The notes beneath the pieces were generated by a model, which saw only the letters and a program-made list of their open reading frames with translations, did no database searches and had not been told where the DNA came from. Positions 26,425 through 35,781 of a stretch of 64,000 nucleotides of DNA are shown here, piece after piece (position 1 is the stretch's first letter; each line of letters opens with the position of its first letter). The translations under genes were made by a program, and so were the position numbers. Location of the stretch: positions 62,001-126,000 of the forward strand of contig NZ_JAPLET010000022.1 of the NCBI RefSeq assembly GCF_026391055.1, read 5' to 3'. Origin of the DNA: Spirosoma sp. GTDB taxonomy: Bacteria > Bacteroidota > Bacteroidia > Cytophagales > Spirosomataceae.

Positions 26425-28068
26425 ATGACTTTCCTTTCTCCATACACGACGGTACTTACTGCGCAAACAGCAGCGCACCTTCTGCGTCGGGCTACCTTCG
26501 GGCCAACGCCGGATGAGATAGCGGATTTTACCGGGATAACCGCTCAGGAAGCGGTAGCACGCCTTCTTGAAAACTGCCGTTATGACACACGCCCACCCGT
26601 AGAGTTGAATGAAACGAAAGCAACCATCGGCCAGCCGTTTATGGCCTTGCCTTTCGATCCGGATCGTAATTATGAACTTGGCCAGTGCGTGCGGTATTGG
26701 TGGCTGGCGTTGATGACATCGCCGGCTGCAGCCCCTGCCTTGCTGGAAAAACTGACCCTGTTCTGGCAGAATCACTTCGTTGTAACCCGGACCGTTGTGG
26801 GCGATTACCGATTTATCTACCAGTATATTCAGTTTATCCGGGCTAATGCGCTGGGCGGTTTTCACACGCTGGTGACTGGCATGACCAAAGAACCCGCCAT
26901 GCTGGCGTATCTGAACGGCGATCAGAATCAGGTTGGGAGTCCGAATGAAAACTACGCACGCGAACTTCAGGAGCTGTTTACCGTGGGTGCCGTGGACGCC
27001 AATGGAACGAAGAATTACACCGAAGATGATGTTAAAGCCGCGGCCAGAGTACTCACCGGCTGGGGCCATACCAACCAAAATGCGGAAGGCTCCACCCACA
27101 TTACGACCACCTTTACCAACAGCCTTCACGATGCAGCCGACAAGGTCTTTTCGGTTCATTACAACAATACCACCATACAAGGCCGGGCGGCATCCGCATC
27201 CAATGGCGACTCGGCGGGCGATGCGGAACTGAACGACCTCGTCAGTATGCTGTTACTGCATCCACAGTGTCCTAGGTTTATTTGCCGGAAACTATACCGC
27301 TGGTACGTTAACCCTACCGTTACGGCTGCCATCGAAGCCAATGTCATCGGCCCGCTGGCCGACTTCTTTGCAAGCCCGGCCAATAAGTTTGCCATTGGTC
27401 CGGTTATCGAGAAGCTATTAACGAGCCAGATATTTTTTGATACGGCCAACATCGGCACGTTTGTTAAGTCGCCGGCCGAGTTGATTATAGGAAGTATGCG
27501 GTTTTTTAACCAGCCCGTTCCAGACATGGTCACGGACTCGGTTGCTTTTCGGAAATATTTCGAATTTGTGTTTTATCAGATGAACGACATGCAAATGGGT
27601 CTTATCGATCAGCCTGCCGTGCAGGGATATGACGCCTATTACCAAACAGGTCTTACCCGACTCTGGATCAATACAACGACCATCGGCCTGCGCGGAAATC
27701 TGACCGATGCCTACATCTGGCGGTGGCTCGAAATCAAGCCGGGCTATACGCTGGGCATCGACTTACTGGCCTGGATAACGGATAGCCAGCCTAATTTTTC
27801 TGACGTTACCGGAACCCCAGCCATTACCTGTGCCGATGTACTGCTGCGTTTACAGAAGAACCTCTTTGCGGTTGATCTCAGCCAGGTCCAAGCCGATTTT
27901 CTAATTGATACCATCATGATGCAAGGCGTTCCCCGCACCGATTGGGTATACGAGTGGAACGCCTATCGGCGACAGCCAACGAATGCCGTAAGCCGGTTTG
28001 GTGTGTTGTTGCGTTTGCAGAATCTGATGCGATACATGCTTCGCATGGCAGAGTACCACATTTTTTAA
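26425..28068 (+). CDS. DUF1800 family protein
   Basis: A 547-residue protein with the DUF1800 opening AAHLLRRATFGPTPDEI. It also has the family motifs LTLFWQNHFVV, NENYARELQELFTVG and YTEDDVKAAARVLTGW, and a C-terminal CRKLYRWYV / LADFFASP section. DUF1800 genes nearly always sit next to DUF1501 genes, as here (48 bp gap), and the pair is thought to act in the envelope. The biochemical role is unknown. No classical signal peptide was seen, which is usual for the family. Confidence 0.93.
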   Translation: MTFLSPYTTVLTAQTAAHLLRRATFGPTPDEIADFTGITAQEAVARLLENCRYDTRPPVELNETKATIGQPFMALPFDPDRNYELGQCVRYWWLALMTSPAAAPALLEKLTLFWQNHFVVTRTVVGDYRFIYQYIQFIRANALGGFHTLVTGMTKEPAMLAYLNGDQNQVGSPNENYARELQELFTVGAVDANGTKNYTEDDVKAAARVLTGWGHTNQNAEGSTHITTTFTNSLHDAADKVFSVHYNNTTIQGRAASASNGDSAGDAELNDLVSMLLLHPQCPRFICRKLYRWYVNPTVTAAIEANVIGPLADFFASPANKFAIGPVIEKLLTSQIFFDTANIGTFVKSPAELIIGSMRFFNQPVPDMVTDSVAFRKYFEFVFYQMNDMQMGLIDQPAVQGYDAYYQTGLTRLWINTTTIGLRGNLTDAYIWRWLEIKPGYTLGIDLLAWITDSQPNFSDVTGTPAITCADVLLRLQKNLFAVDLSQVQADFLIDTIMMQGVPRTDWVYEWNAYRRQPTNAVSRFGVLLRLQNLMRYMLRMAEYHIF

Positions 28069-28116
28069 GTATCACCGGTAGCCACAGGACAGCATTAGTC
28101 ACGAACCCTATTAAAA

Positions 28117-29625
28117 ATGAAACGAAGGGACTTTCTTACGGCGGCATCGGCCAGTATGCTCCCGGTTATGCTCGATGGGTTTAGCCTGAAAGGCATGAGC
28201 CGACAGTCGGCTTTAGTGCAGTCTCTCTTGCAAACATCGGCCCTTAGCACAGACCGTGTGCTGGTTATTGTGTACCTCAATGGAGGCAACGACGGCTTGA
28301 ACACTGTACTTCCACTTGATCAGCTATCGGTCTATAATGGACTCAGAAGCAACATCGCCATTCCGCAAAACCGAATTCTGGCTCTCGACGGCAACCCGAC
28401 AACGGGTTTTCATCCGGCCATGAGTGATATGCGGAGTCTGTATAATGCGGGCAAACTGACGATTGTCCATTCGGTTTCGTACCCGAACCCGGATCTGTCG
28501 CACGCTCGCTCAACGGATATCTGGATGACGGGTGTTGATGCCAGCCAAAACGCTACGTCCGGTTGGGCGGGCCGGTATCTGGACAACCGCTTTCCAGATT
28601 ACCCGAACAGTTACCCGAACGGGCTCATGGAAGATCCGCTGGCCATTCAGATCGGGTACATTACTTCTACGGCTTTACTCGGCAGCCAGCAGTCGATGGC
28701 CATTGCCCTCAACGACCCCGATAATTTTTACGAACTGGTTGGGATCAACGATCCGGTTTCGCCCCAGGAAGCCCTGCCGGGAGATGTCGGAGCCCTGCTT
28801 TCGTTTATTCGAAAACAGCAGAATCTGGCCGTCGGCTATGCCGAAAAAATTAAAACGGCCGCCGATGCCGGCAAAAATCTGGCCGTTTATCCTGAACCCA
28901 ATGCGCATAATTCGCTGGCCGAACAACTGAAAATAGTCGCCCGGTTAATTCATGGCGGATTAAAAACCAAGGTCTATTACGTATCGATGAATGGATTCGA
29001 CACCCACTCGGCACAGGTAGACCCTACCGATACGACGATGGGTGAACACGCTTCCCTGCTGGGTAAGTTATCGGCTGCGTTGGCTTCGTTTCAGCGGGAT
29101 CTGGAGATGCAGGGGACGGCCAGCCGGGTTATTGGTATGACGTTTTCGGAGTTTGGGCGCCGGGCCAACGCCAACGCTTCGGCAGGTACAGATCATGGCG
29201 TGGCCGCACCTATGTTTGTCTTCGGAACCGGGGTGAAGCACCAGACGATTGGCCAGAATCCAGACCTGTCAAACCTGACAGGCTTCTACGGTAACAAGGA
29301 TATTGGAATGCAGATTGACTTCCGGCGTGTGTATAGCGACATCCTGACAAATTGGTTCGGGGTGGATAGCACAACCACGGCTTCGCTGCTTTTTAGGGAA
29401 TTTCCGACCGTATCGTTGTTCTCGAATACGATTGAAACGATAGCGTCGGGCAACTGGCAGGACCGGAGCGTCTGGACAATTGGGCGGGTACCACTAGCTA
29501 CTGAATACGTCAGAATAAACTCAGGACACACCCTCACCGTCGACCGGTCGATTACCGTCAAACAGATCCGGCTGGATGGGAAGCTGAACTTTACCGGACC
29601 TTACACCATTCGTATGACCGGCTGA
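28117..29625 (+). CDS. DUF1501 family protein, twin-arginine signal and extra C-terminal domain
   Basis: A 502-residue protein starting MKRRDFLTAASAS, a Tat-like signal. The DUF1501 core (alkaline-phosphatase-like) runs about 45-430: VLVIVYLNGGNDGLNT, NPDLSHARSTDIW, VSMNGFDTHSAQ, TFSEFGRRANAN, GTDHGVAAPMFVFG. The last 65 residues (NWQDRSVWTIGRVPLATEY; NSGHTLTVDRSI; IRLDGKLNF) look like a small beta-repeat module of the kind found at the ends of exported Bacteroidota proteins. It forms an operon with the DUF1800 gene. The enzymatic role is unproven. Confidence 0.92.
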   Translation: MKRRDFLTAASASMLPVMLDGFSLKGMSRQSALVQSLLQTSALSTDRVLVIVYLNGGNDGLNTVLPLDQLSVYNGLRSNIAIPQNRILALDGNPTTGFHPAMSDMRSLYNAGKLTIVHSVSYPNPDLSHARSTDIWMTGVDASQNATSGWAGRYLDNRFPDYPNSYPNGLMEDPLAIQIGYITSTALLGSQQSMAIALNDPDNFYELVGINDPVSPQEALPGDVGALLSFIRKQQNLAVGYAEKIKTAADAGKNLAVYPEPNAHNSLAEQLKIVARLIHGGLKTKVYYVSMNGFDTHSAQVDPTDTTMGEHASLLGKLSAALASFQRDLEMQGTASRVIGMTFSEFGRRANANASAGTDHGVAAPMFVFGTGVKHQTIGQNPDLSNLTGFYGNKDIGMQIDFRRVYSDILTNWFGVDSTTTASLLFREFPTVSLFSNTIETIASGNWQDRSVWTIGRVPLATEYVRINSGHTLTVDRSITVKQIRLDGKLNFTGPYTIRMTG

Positions 29626-29674
29626 TTCCTCTGTCTAACTTTTTTTGCGTTAATAGACACTTTGCCTGATCAAA

Positions 29675-29706
29675 TTGCATTGAATTTTGTATTTACGCTA
29701 CCTTTA
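29675..29706 (+). promoter_or_regulatory. Candidate promoter of the enoyl-CoA hydratase gene
   Basis: TTG at 29675-29677, 21 bases, then TACCTTTA at 29699-29706, close to the Bacteroidota TTG-N19..21-TAnnTTTG promoter form. The start codon at 29731 would follow about 18 bases after transcription begins. Confidence 0.35.
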
Positions 29707-29730
29707 CGAAAACTGTATGCAAGCATACTA

Positions 29731-30576
29731 ATGGCTATGAACAGAACGTATCAGTCTTTATCATTCGAGCAGGTCGATGGCGTACTGACCGTTGCGCTGC
29801 TCGGCCCCGGCAAAGGAAATGCAATGGGCCCGGAGTTTTGGGAAGAACTCCCCCAGGCGATGGATGAAATTAATCGAACGCCCGACGTTCGGTGTATTGT
29901 TTTTCGGGGTAGTGGCGATCATTTTAGCTATGGCCTCAACATTGCCCAGATGATGCCCCGGCTGGGTTCCATGACAACGGGTGCGGTGCTGGCCCACCAA
30001 CGGGTTGATCTGATGGACCAGATCCGGCAAATGCAGCTGGGATTTCAGAAAATGCATGAATCGCCAAAACCGGTCATTGCGGCCGTTCACGGCTGGTGTA
30101 TCGGGGGCGGAGTCAATATGATTTCGGCAGCCGACATTCGGCTTTGCTCACGGGATGCACGGTTTAGTCTGCGGGAGGCCAAACTGGCTATCACGCCGGA
30201 CATTGGCGGTCTGCAATTTCTGCCGACTATCATCGGGCAGGGTTTCACCCGGGAAATGGCCTTTACCGGAGCGGATTATGACGCAGCCTTTGCCGAACGC
30301 ATTGGGCTGGTCAACCATGTGTACGACACCCCCGACCAGCTTTTTGAAGCGGCTGCCACGCTGGCCCGGCAAATTGCCGATAATCCGGCGACCGCCGTTC
30401 AGGGAGCCAAACGGGTGCTGAATTACAGCCTGAACAAATCTATTGAAGACGGTCTGCAATACGTGGCCGTCTGGAATTCAAGTCAATTGCAGTCCAGCGA
30501 TTTCAGTGAAGCCATGCAGGCAACAGTAGAAAAGCGTAAGGCCGAGTTTAACAAGAAAATAAACAAAGGATATTAG
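29731..30576 (+). CDS. Enoyl-CoA hydratase/isomerase family protein
   Basis: 281 residues from the ATG at 29731 (MAMNRTYQSLSFEQ; ATG at 29737 also possible). A longer frame to 29662 overlaps the promoter. The crotonase fold is evident: FRGSGDHFSYGLNIAQM (first oxyanion-hole segment), KPVIAAVHGWCIGGGVNMISAADIRLCS (second oxyanion glycine) and EAKLAITPDIGGLQFLPTIIG. A conserved Asp at DIGG matches dienoyl-CoA isomerase-like members. It should hydrate or isomerise an unsaturated acyl-CoA in fatty-acid oxidation. Located 20 bp upstream of the SDR gene, it is probably one operon. Confidence 0.9.
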   Translation: MAMNRTYQSLSFEQVDGVLTVALLGPGKGNAMGPEFWEELPQAMDEINRTPDVRCIVFRGSGDHFSYGLNIAQMMPRLGSMTTGAVLAHQRVDLMDQIRQMQLGFQKMHESPKPVIAAVHGWCIGGGVNMISAADIRLCSRDARFSLREAKLAITPDIGGLQFLPTIIGQGFTREMAFTGADYDAAFAERIGLVNHVYDTPDQLFEAAATLARQIADNPATAVQGAKRVLNYSLNKSIEDGLQYVAVWNSSQLQSSDFSEAMQATVEKRKAEFNKKINKGY

Positions 30577-30596
30577 CCAGTACCAAACACAAAACC

Positions 30597-31481
30597 ATGA
30601 ATGTAAGCGGGATGCTGCGCGATGACGCGCTGAAAGGAAAGACGATTATTGTGACCGGGGGTGGTACGGGCCTTGGTAAGTCAATCAGCCGGTATCTGCT
30701 CCAGTTGGGTGCTAATGTAACCATTTGCAGTCGGCGTCAAAACGTGATTGACGAGACGGCGAAAGAACTGATGGCAGAGACCGGTGGTCAGGTGCTGGCC
30801 GTGGCCTGCGACGTGCGAAACACGACCGAGATCGAGAACGTCATGGCCCGGACAATTGACACCTTTGGCCGGATCGACGGCTTACTCAACAACTCGGCCG
30901 GTAACTTCATCAGCCCAACGGAGCGGTTGTCGTATAAAGCGTTCGATACTATTGTGGACATTGTGCTGCGTGGCACCTATTACTTCACGCTGGCTGTCGG
31001 TAAATACTGGATAGAGAACAAGATTCCCGGTACTGTACTGAATATATCGACGACCTACGCCACTACGGGTTCAGGCTATGTGGTGCCATCGGCCGTAGCC
31101 AAGGGCGGAGCGCTTATTATGACCAAATCGCTGGCGGCCGAATGGGGCAAATACGGTATCCGCCTGAACGCCATTGCACCCGGTCCGTTCCCCACCAAAG
31201 GCGCGTGGGACCGGCTCTTTCCCGAACCATTGGCCAGCATGATGGACCCCACCAGTCGGATTCCCCTTCACCGGGTTGGCGAACACGGTGAACTGGCGAA
31301 TCTGGCTGCGTTTCTACTGTCTGATTTTTCGGGCTACATCACCGGCGAAAGCATTACCATCGACGGGGGCGAAGTGCTCATGGCGGGAGAATTCAGCCAT
31401 CTGGAAAAGGTGACTAGCGACCAGTGGGATATGATCGAACAAACGATCAAACAAGCCAACCGGGCGAGTAAAAAAGAATGA
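30597..31481 (+). CDS. SDR-family 2,4-dienoyl-CoA reductase-like enzyme
   Basis: A 294-residue Rossmann protein: TGGGTGLGKSIS (NADP loop), LLNNSAGNF, then NISTTYATTGSGYVVPSAVAKGG and LNAIAPGPFPTKGAW. The classical YxxxK is replaced by a P-S-A-x-A-K pattern, as in the 2,4-dienoyl-CoA reductase (DECR) and peroxisomal trans-2-enoyl reductase group. Together with the preceding enoyl-CoA hydratase it suggests breakdown of polyunsaturated acyl-CoA. The call rests on this motif and on context. Confidence 0.85.
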   Translation: MNVSGMLRDDALKGKTIIVTGGGTGLGKSISRYLLQLGANVTICSRRQNVIDETAKELMAETGGQVLAVACDVRNTTEIENVMARTIDTFGRIDGLLNNSAGNFISPTERLSYKAFDTIVDIVLRGTYYFTLAVGKYWIENKIPGTVLNISTTYATTGSGYVVPSAVAKGGALIMTKSLAAEWGKYGIRLNAIAPGPFPTKGAWDRLFPEPLASMMDPTSRIPLHRVGEHGELANLAAFLLSDFSGYITGESITIDGGEVLMAGEFSHLEKVTSDQWDMIEQTIKQANRASKKE

Positions 31482-31584
31482 TGGATAATGACTAATGAAT
31501 GAACGAGCTAAATGCATTCTTCACTCTTTTTCGGCACCTTTGTGCCTGTAATTCTGTTCTATTAGTGTACTAAAATTCGTTAAA

Positions 31585-32103
31585 ATGCCCAACTGGTTTC
31601 TCGGAAAAATCCGCTATCAGCAGCCCATCGACGACTCGAACGTCGGTAGCCGAAATGAAGAGTTTATCAAGCAAAAAACGGTAACGGAGGCTTATCTGGT
31701 AGATGCCGTTAGTTATACGGATGCCGAAGGGCGGCTGTATCAGGAAATTGCCGCCAATACACCCGACTTTGAGATTACGAACATCTCGCGTATGAAACTG
31801 GCCGATGTTTTCCACATCGAAGACGGTGGGGAAGTCTGGTATAAGGTGAAAGCTATGTTTATCACGGACGATGAAAAAACGGGTAAGCAGAAGAAAACGC
31901 CCAGTGTGATGCTCGTTAACGGCGAAAACCCCAAACAGGCTTACGAACGTGTGGAGGAAAGTTTGAAGTCGGCTCTCGATCCGTTTGAGATAACGGATGT
32001 CAATACCACGAAGATTCTGGAGATTTTTCCATACAATGAAGAAGAGAAACGAAACCTGCGTCCGCTCAGCGAAGTGTTGAGTCCGGAACCCGAATCCGTT
32101 TAA
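31585..32103 (+). CDS. DUF4494 family protein
   Basis: A 172-residue cytosolic protein with the DUF4494 pattern: WFLGKIRYQQP, VTEAYLVDAVSYTDAEGR, ISRMKLADVFHIEDGGEVWYKVKAMF and ILEIFPYNEEE. The family is limited to Bacteroidota and occurs in both chromosomes and phages. Its function is unknown. It ends in a strong terminator and starts after a low-complexity spacer, so it is a single unit. Confidence 0.88.
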   Translation: MPNWFLGKIRYQQPIDDSNVGSRNEEFIKQKTVTEAYLVDAVSYTDAEGRLYQEIAANTPDFEITNISRMKLADVFHIEDGGEVWYKVKAMFITDDEKTGKQKKTPSVMLVNGENPKQAYERVEESLKSALDPFEITDVNTTKILEIFPYNEEEKRNLRPLSEVLSPEPESV

Positions 32104-32111
32104 TATATCCG

Positions 32112-32145
32112 ACAGAAGGCCATTCTTTACAGAATGGCCTTCTGT
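32112..32145 (+). terminator. Terminator of the DUF4494 gene
   Basis: A perfect 15-bp stem (ACAGAAGGCCATTCT at 32112-32126, complement at 32131-32145) with a 4-base loop, followed by TTTG, 9 bases after the stop. Confidence 0.75.
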
Positions 32146-32217
32146 TTGTACGAAATTATTGACTTTCAGTGCCAAATACTTGCGTTGAATCTGTCCGGTA
32201 TAGATATTTGCCTTCGT

Positions 32218-32667
32218 ATGAAACGCACCCTGTCCCAACTGTTCAACCTCCTCATGGCCTTTGTCGTACTGCTGAGCAGTACTGGCTTCGGTTTGGTTGA
32301 ACATTCGTGCCAGATGCGTGGTAAAAAGAAGACGGTAGTGGTTGCCTTCAGCGACATGAAAACCCAGCAGGGTTGCGCTATCGATAAACAGCCGATGCCT
32401 TCGGAACAACCGGTTGTTAAAAAAACGGAGTGCTGCCAGGACGACCAGCGGTTCGAGAATGTTGATATCTCATCGTCGCTGAGTCAGTTCGTCGCCAAGT
32501 TCGTTAAACTTGTTGCCGAAACGGTTGTAACTGCTGTTGCCGCCGTTCTGGTGTGGATTATTGACGTTGTTTTTGCTGAGCGTAGTACATCCATTTTCTC
32601 CTTTACGTCTCCGCCTTCCCTCTCCGGGCGAGAAATTATCACACTCGTTCGTAGTCTTCTGATCTGA
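32218..32667 (+). CDS. HYC_CC_PP-type small exported protein
   Basis: 149 residues from the ATG at 32218. An N-terminal helix (LSQLFNLLMAFVVLLSSTGFG) acts as a signal or anchor. It is followed by VEHSCQM (the H-x-C motif), TECCQDD (the double cysteine) and SPPSLSG near the end (the proline pair). These three landmarks define the HYC_CC_PP family, seen in Bacteroidota next to metal-related TonB receptors. It probably binds metal in the periplasm; the role is not known. It is the first gene of the copper-like island, with the receptor 78 bp downstream. Confidence 0.8.
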   Translation: MKRTLSQLFNLLMAFVVLLSSTGFGLVEHSCQMRGKKKTVVVAFSDMKTQQGCAIDKQPMPSEQPVVKKTECCQDDQRFENVDISSSLSQFVAKFVKLVAETVVTAVAAVLVWIIDVVFAERSTSIFSFTSPPSLSGREIITLVRSLLI

Positions 32668-32745
32668 TACATTGATTGGTATGCTGTTTGCCCGTTTCAT
32701 CCTGATGCGGGTTTGTAGTGATTTTCCGTACTCATCAACAATATC

Positions 32746-35064
32746 ATGCGATTCCTTTATTTATGGTCTGTCCTGCTGATAGGCGGGCTGTCTCTATGCG
32801 ATTCAGCTATAGCACAATCCGATTCAACCATACGTTCAACAGATACTGTTCGAGGCAGCGTTGCTGAACTGGTCAATGGTAAGCGTGTGTCACTTGTGGG
32901 GGCTACCGTGTTGTGGGCTGGTACAACGGCGGGTACGGTAACCGACGCCGATGGCCGCTTTCAAGTGCCTGCGTCGCCGGTTTCCCGACAACTGGTCGTT
33001 AGCTACGTTGGGTATCAGCCCGATACGGTGTCCGTTACAACTCTTTCTGACGAACTAACCGTGACGTTACGCTCCGAGCGCACCTTACAGGAGGTTACGG
33101 TATCTGGCGCACCGGGGCAAATCGACCGGATCAACCCCATACAAACTGAGTTTATCAACCAGCGAACCTTGGCCAAAGCAGCCTGCTGCAACCTGTCCGA
33201 AAGTTTTGAAACCAATGCTTCGGTCAGTGTTTCGTATAGCGATGCCGTTACCGGTGCCAAACAGATTCAGTTCCTGGGTCTGGGCGGGCAGTACGTTCAA
33301 ACCAATGTCGAAAATATTCCCACCGTTCGCGGACTGGCTACCACCTTTGGTCTGAATTACATTCCGGGCACCTGGATCACAAATATCGATGTCGGTAAAG
33401 GGGCCGGTTCGGTTGTGAATGGGTATGAATCCATGAGCGGCCAGATGAATGTCGAGCTGCAAAAGCCCGACGATAAACAAACACTGTTTCTGAATGGCTA
33501 TGTCAACAGTTTCGGGCGTCTGGAAGGCAACGTCAACTGGTCGAAACCGCTCAGTAAAAAGTGGAGTATGGGTATGTTGGGCCATGCCAGCACCCTTCGG
33601 AAGGAAATCGACCAGAATAACGACGGTTTTCGGGATTTGCCGCTTTACACGCAGATCAATGCCATAAATCGATACAAATACAGCAGCGACCGGTTTATGG
33701 CGCAGTTCGGCGTTAAGGCGCTTTACGAAGACCGCGACGGCGGGCAGCTGTCCTCATTCGACTCGCCCCAGGGCGTAGGGCGTTATCAGTATGGGAATAC
33801 CACCAAACGGATTGAGTTCTTCTCAAAAACGGCTATTCTCTACCCCAACAAACCGTATCAGGGCCTGGGCTTAATTGTGAATGGTCTCCACCACGACCAG
33901 ACCGCCCGCCTTGGCTTTAGGCCCTACAGCGGTCAGCAACGTACCATTTACGCCAACCTGATCTACCAGAACATTATCGGCAATACCAATCATGCCTATA
34001 AAGCGGGGATTAGTTATTTGCTGGATGATTATCACGAATCGTTAGGCAGTTTACACACAAAACGGACGGAATCTGTGCCGGGTGTGTTCGCGGAGTACAC
34101 GTATACGTATCCCGAAAAACTGATTCTCGTATTGGGTGGCCGTTTCGATTACCACAATCTGTTTGGTGCACAATTCACTCCGCGTGCGCATCTGAAATAC
34201 ACCATCAACGAGGGACTAGCGGTGCGGGCGTCGGCGGGCCGGGGTTTTCGGGTAGCTAATCCATTGAGTGAAAATATGGGCTTTCTGGTGAGTTCTCGGG
34301 CTGTATTTATGTACGAAAACAGAAATGCCGGACCGTTTCAGAACTGGAATCTGGGGCCGCTGAAGCCGGAAGTATCCTGGAACTACGGCCTGAGCGTAAC
34401 GAAGGATTTTTCGCTGCTTGGCAAGAAAGCCACGCTGGTGCTGGACTACTACCGGACGGATTTTCAGAATCAGCTTGTCGTTAACGTAGAAACATCCTCG
34501 CTGCTGTATTTCTATAATCTGCGGGATAACTACCATCATGGGAAGTCATACGCCAACAGTTTTCAGGCCGAGCTGAACGTACAGCCCGCCAAACGCTTTG
34601 AGGTGAAGCTGGCTTACCGGCTCTTCGATACGCAGCAAAGTACAGCTATGCCCGCCGGTGACACGGTGCTCTTGCCTAAAATGATGGTGCCCCGCGAGCG
34701 GGTACTGCTCAATGTAGGTTACGCACTGCCATTCGATAAGTGGAAATTTGATGCAACTCTCCAGTGGAATGGCCCTCGCCGGATTCATTACCTGCGGGAG
34801 GGTTACATACACCAGAACAACCAAAATTCGCCGGAAGATTATTCCCCAGGTTTTTATAATCTGAATGCGCAGGTGAGTCGGGGATTCAGAAGCGGGTGGG
34901 AGATTTATCTGGGTGGCGAAAACCTGACCGGATTCCGCCAGTTGAATCCCATTTTTGCGGCTAATAACCCATATGGGTCAGATTTCGATGCTGCCGGTCG
35001 GGCCTGGGGACCCGTTACCGGACGCATGATTTACGTAGGTTTTCGATTTAAACCCGTAAACTAA
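32746..35064 (+). CDS. TonB-dependent receptor, probably for copper or a related metal
   Basis: 772 residues with signal peptide (ends SAIAQS), then a carboxypeptidase-like beta domain (about 32-115: LVGATVLWAGTTAGTVTDADGRF; VVSYVGYQPDTV). The plug opens with EVTVSGAPGQIDRINP, and the 22-strand barrel ends in the typical aromatic residue region (YVGFRFKPVN). The plug contains AACCNLSESFETNASVSVSY, a double cysteine that recurs in Bacteroidota receptors beside heavy-metal genes. The stop codon overlaps the start of a CxxC-AraC regulator (TAATG), so the two are translationally coupled. Metal specificity is an inference from the neighbours. Confidence 0.9.
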   Translation: MRFLYLWSVLLIGGLSLCDSAIAQSDSTIRSTDTVRGSVAELVNGKRVSLVGATVLWAGTTAGTVTDADGRFQVPASPVSRQLVVSYVGYQPDTVSVTTLSDELTVTLRSERTLQEVTVSGAPGQIDRINPIQTEFINQRTLAKAACCNLSESFETNASVSVSYSDAVTGAKQIQFLGLGGQYVQTNVENIPTVRGLATTFGLNYIPGTWITNIDVGKGAGSVVNGYESMSGQMNVELQKPDDKQTLFLNGYVNSFGRLEGNVNWSKPLSKKWSMGMLGHASTLRKEIDQNNDGFRDLPLYTQINAINRYKYSSDRFMAQFGVKALYEDRDGGQLSSFDSPQGVGRYQYGNTTKRIEFFSKTAILYPNKPYQGLGLIVNGLHHDQTARLGFRPYSGQQRTIYANLIYQNIIGNTNHAYKAGISYLLDDYHESLGSLHTKRTESVPGVFAEYTYTYPEKLILVLGGRFDYHNLFGAQFTPRAHLKYTINEGLAVRASAGRGFRVANPLSENMGFLVSSRAVFMYENRNAGPFQNWNLGPLKPEVSWNYGLSVTKDFSLLGKKATLVLDYYRTDFQNQLVVNVETSSLLYFYNLRDNYHHGKSYANSFQAELNVQPAKRFEVKLAYRLFDTQQSTAMPAGDTVLLPKMMVPRERVLLNVGYALPFDKWKFDATLQWNGPRRIHYLREGYIHQNNQNSPEDYSPGFYNLNAQVSRGFRSGWEIYLGGENLTGFRQLNPIFAANNPYGSDFDAAGRAWGPVTGRMIYVGFRFKPVN

Positions 35065-35630
35065 TGACACTAACGATTCGAAATATGGTGTGCGACCGCT
35101 GCAAGCGGGTTGTGCGCGAAGAACTCGAAAAACTGGGGTTAACAGTAAACCGGGTAGAACTTGGCGAAGTGGATATTGACGCCTTACCGGGAGCCTTATC
35201 TCTCGACGCGGTTCGGCAAATGTTGCAGGCGAATGGGTTCGATTTGATCGACGATAAAAAACAGTCGCTGGTCGAACACATGAAAGTGCTGCTCATTAAC
35301 GAAATCCAGCACTTAAAAGCCGAACGTCAACCCTCCGAGAACTTTTCGACCTTTCTAGAGCGGAAGCTGGGCTATGAGTACTCGTATCTGAGTGGGCTGT
35401 TTTCGGCGAGTGAAGGACATACGCTGGAAAAATACATCATTGCCCTGAAGCTGGAAAAGGTGAAAGAGTGGCTGCGGTACGACGAACTGACGCTCAGCGA
35501 AATTGCCTGGCGGTTAGGCTACAGCAGTGTTCAGCACCTGTCAACCCAGTTCAGGCAGGTAACGGGCCAAACACCGGGCCAGTTTAGGAAAGACGCTCAG
35601 GTAACAAGGCAAAGTTTAGACACCATCTGA
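35064..35630 (+). CDS. HMA-like CxxC domain fused to AraC HTH regulator
   Basis: 188 residues. The first 70 have the beta-alpha-beta-beta-alpha-beta look of a heavy-metal-associated domain, with C10-D-R-C13 in RNMVCDRCKRVVREEL and GFDLIDDK at its end. The last 90 are an AraC-type DNA-binding domain (LGYEYSYLSGLFSASEG; LTLSEIAWRLGYSSVQHLSTQF; TGQTPGQFRK). A one-chain metal sensor and activator is the natural reading. It overlaps the TonB receptor gene by one base (TAATG), so the sensor is made together with the uptake channel and may control the whole island. The ligand is inferred, not shown. Confidence 0.85.
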   Translation: MTLTIRNMVCDRCKRVVREELEKLGLTVNRVELGEVDIDALPGALSLDAVRQMLQANGFDLIDDKKQSLVEHMKVLLINEIQHLKAERQPSENFSTFLERKLGYEYSYLSGLFSASEGHTLEKYIIALKLEKVKEWLRYDELTLSEIAWRLGYSSVQHLSTQFRQVTGQTPGQFRKDAQVTRQSLDTI

Positions 35631-35781
35631 CAGTGATGTGAAGCGGGTGTAAACGTCGTCGCCGATGACTGTATCTGGGATAGCGTTGTAACGTTCGTCC
35701 CGAATTATGTAAAAACCCTATCGGGTATAGGTAGTTATTTTGTCAGACCAACGGTGGTCTCTTAAACTACATTCAACGCTT

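Noticed and set aside
26332..27180. A 282-codon minus-strand frame
   Set aside because: It lies fully under the DUF1800 gene and its translation has no domain-like features; it is a codon-bias shadow.
31570..32409. A 279-codon minus-strand frame
   Set aside because: It covers the DUF4494 gene, its terminator and the start of the HYC_CC_PP gene, all of which have family support on the plus strand.
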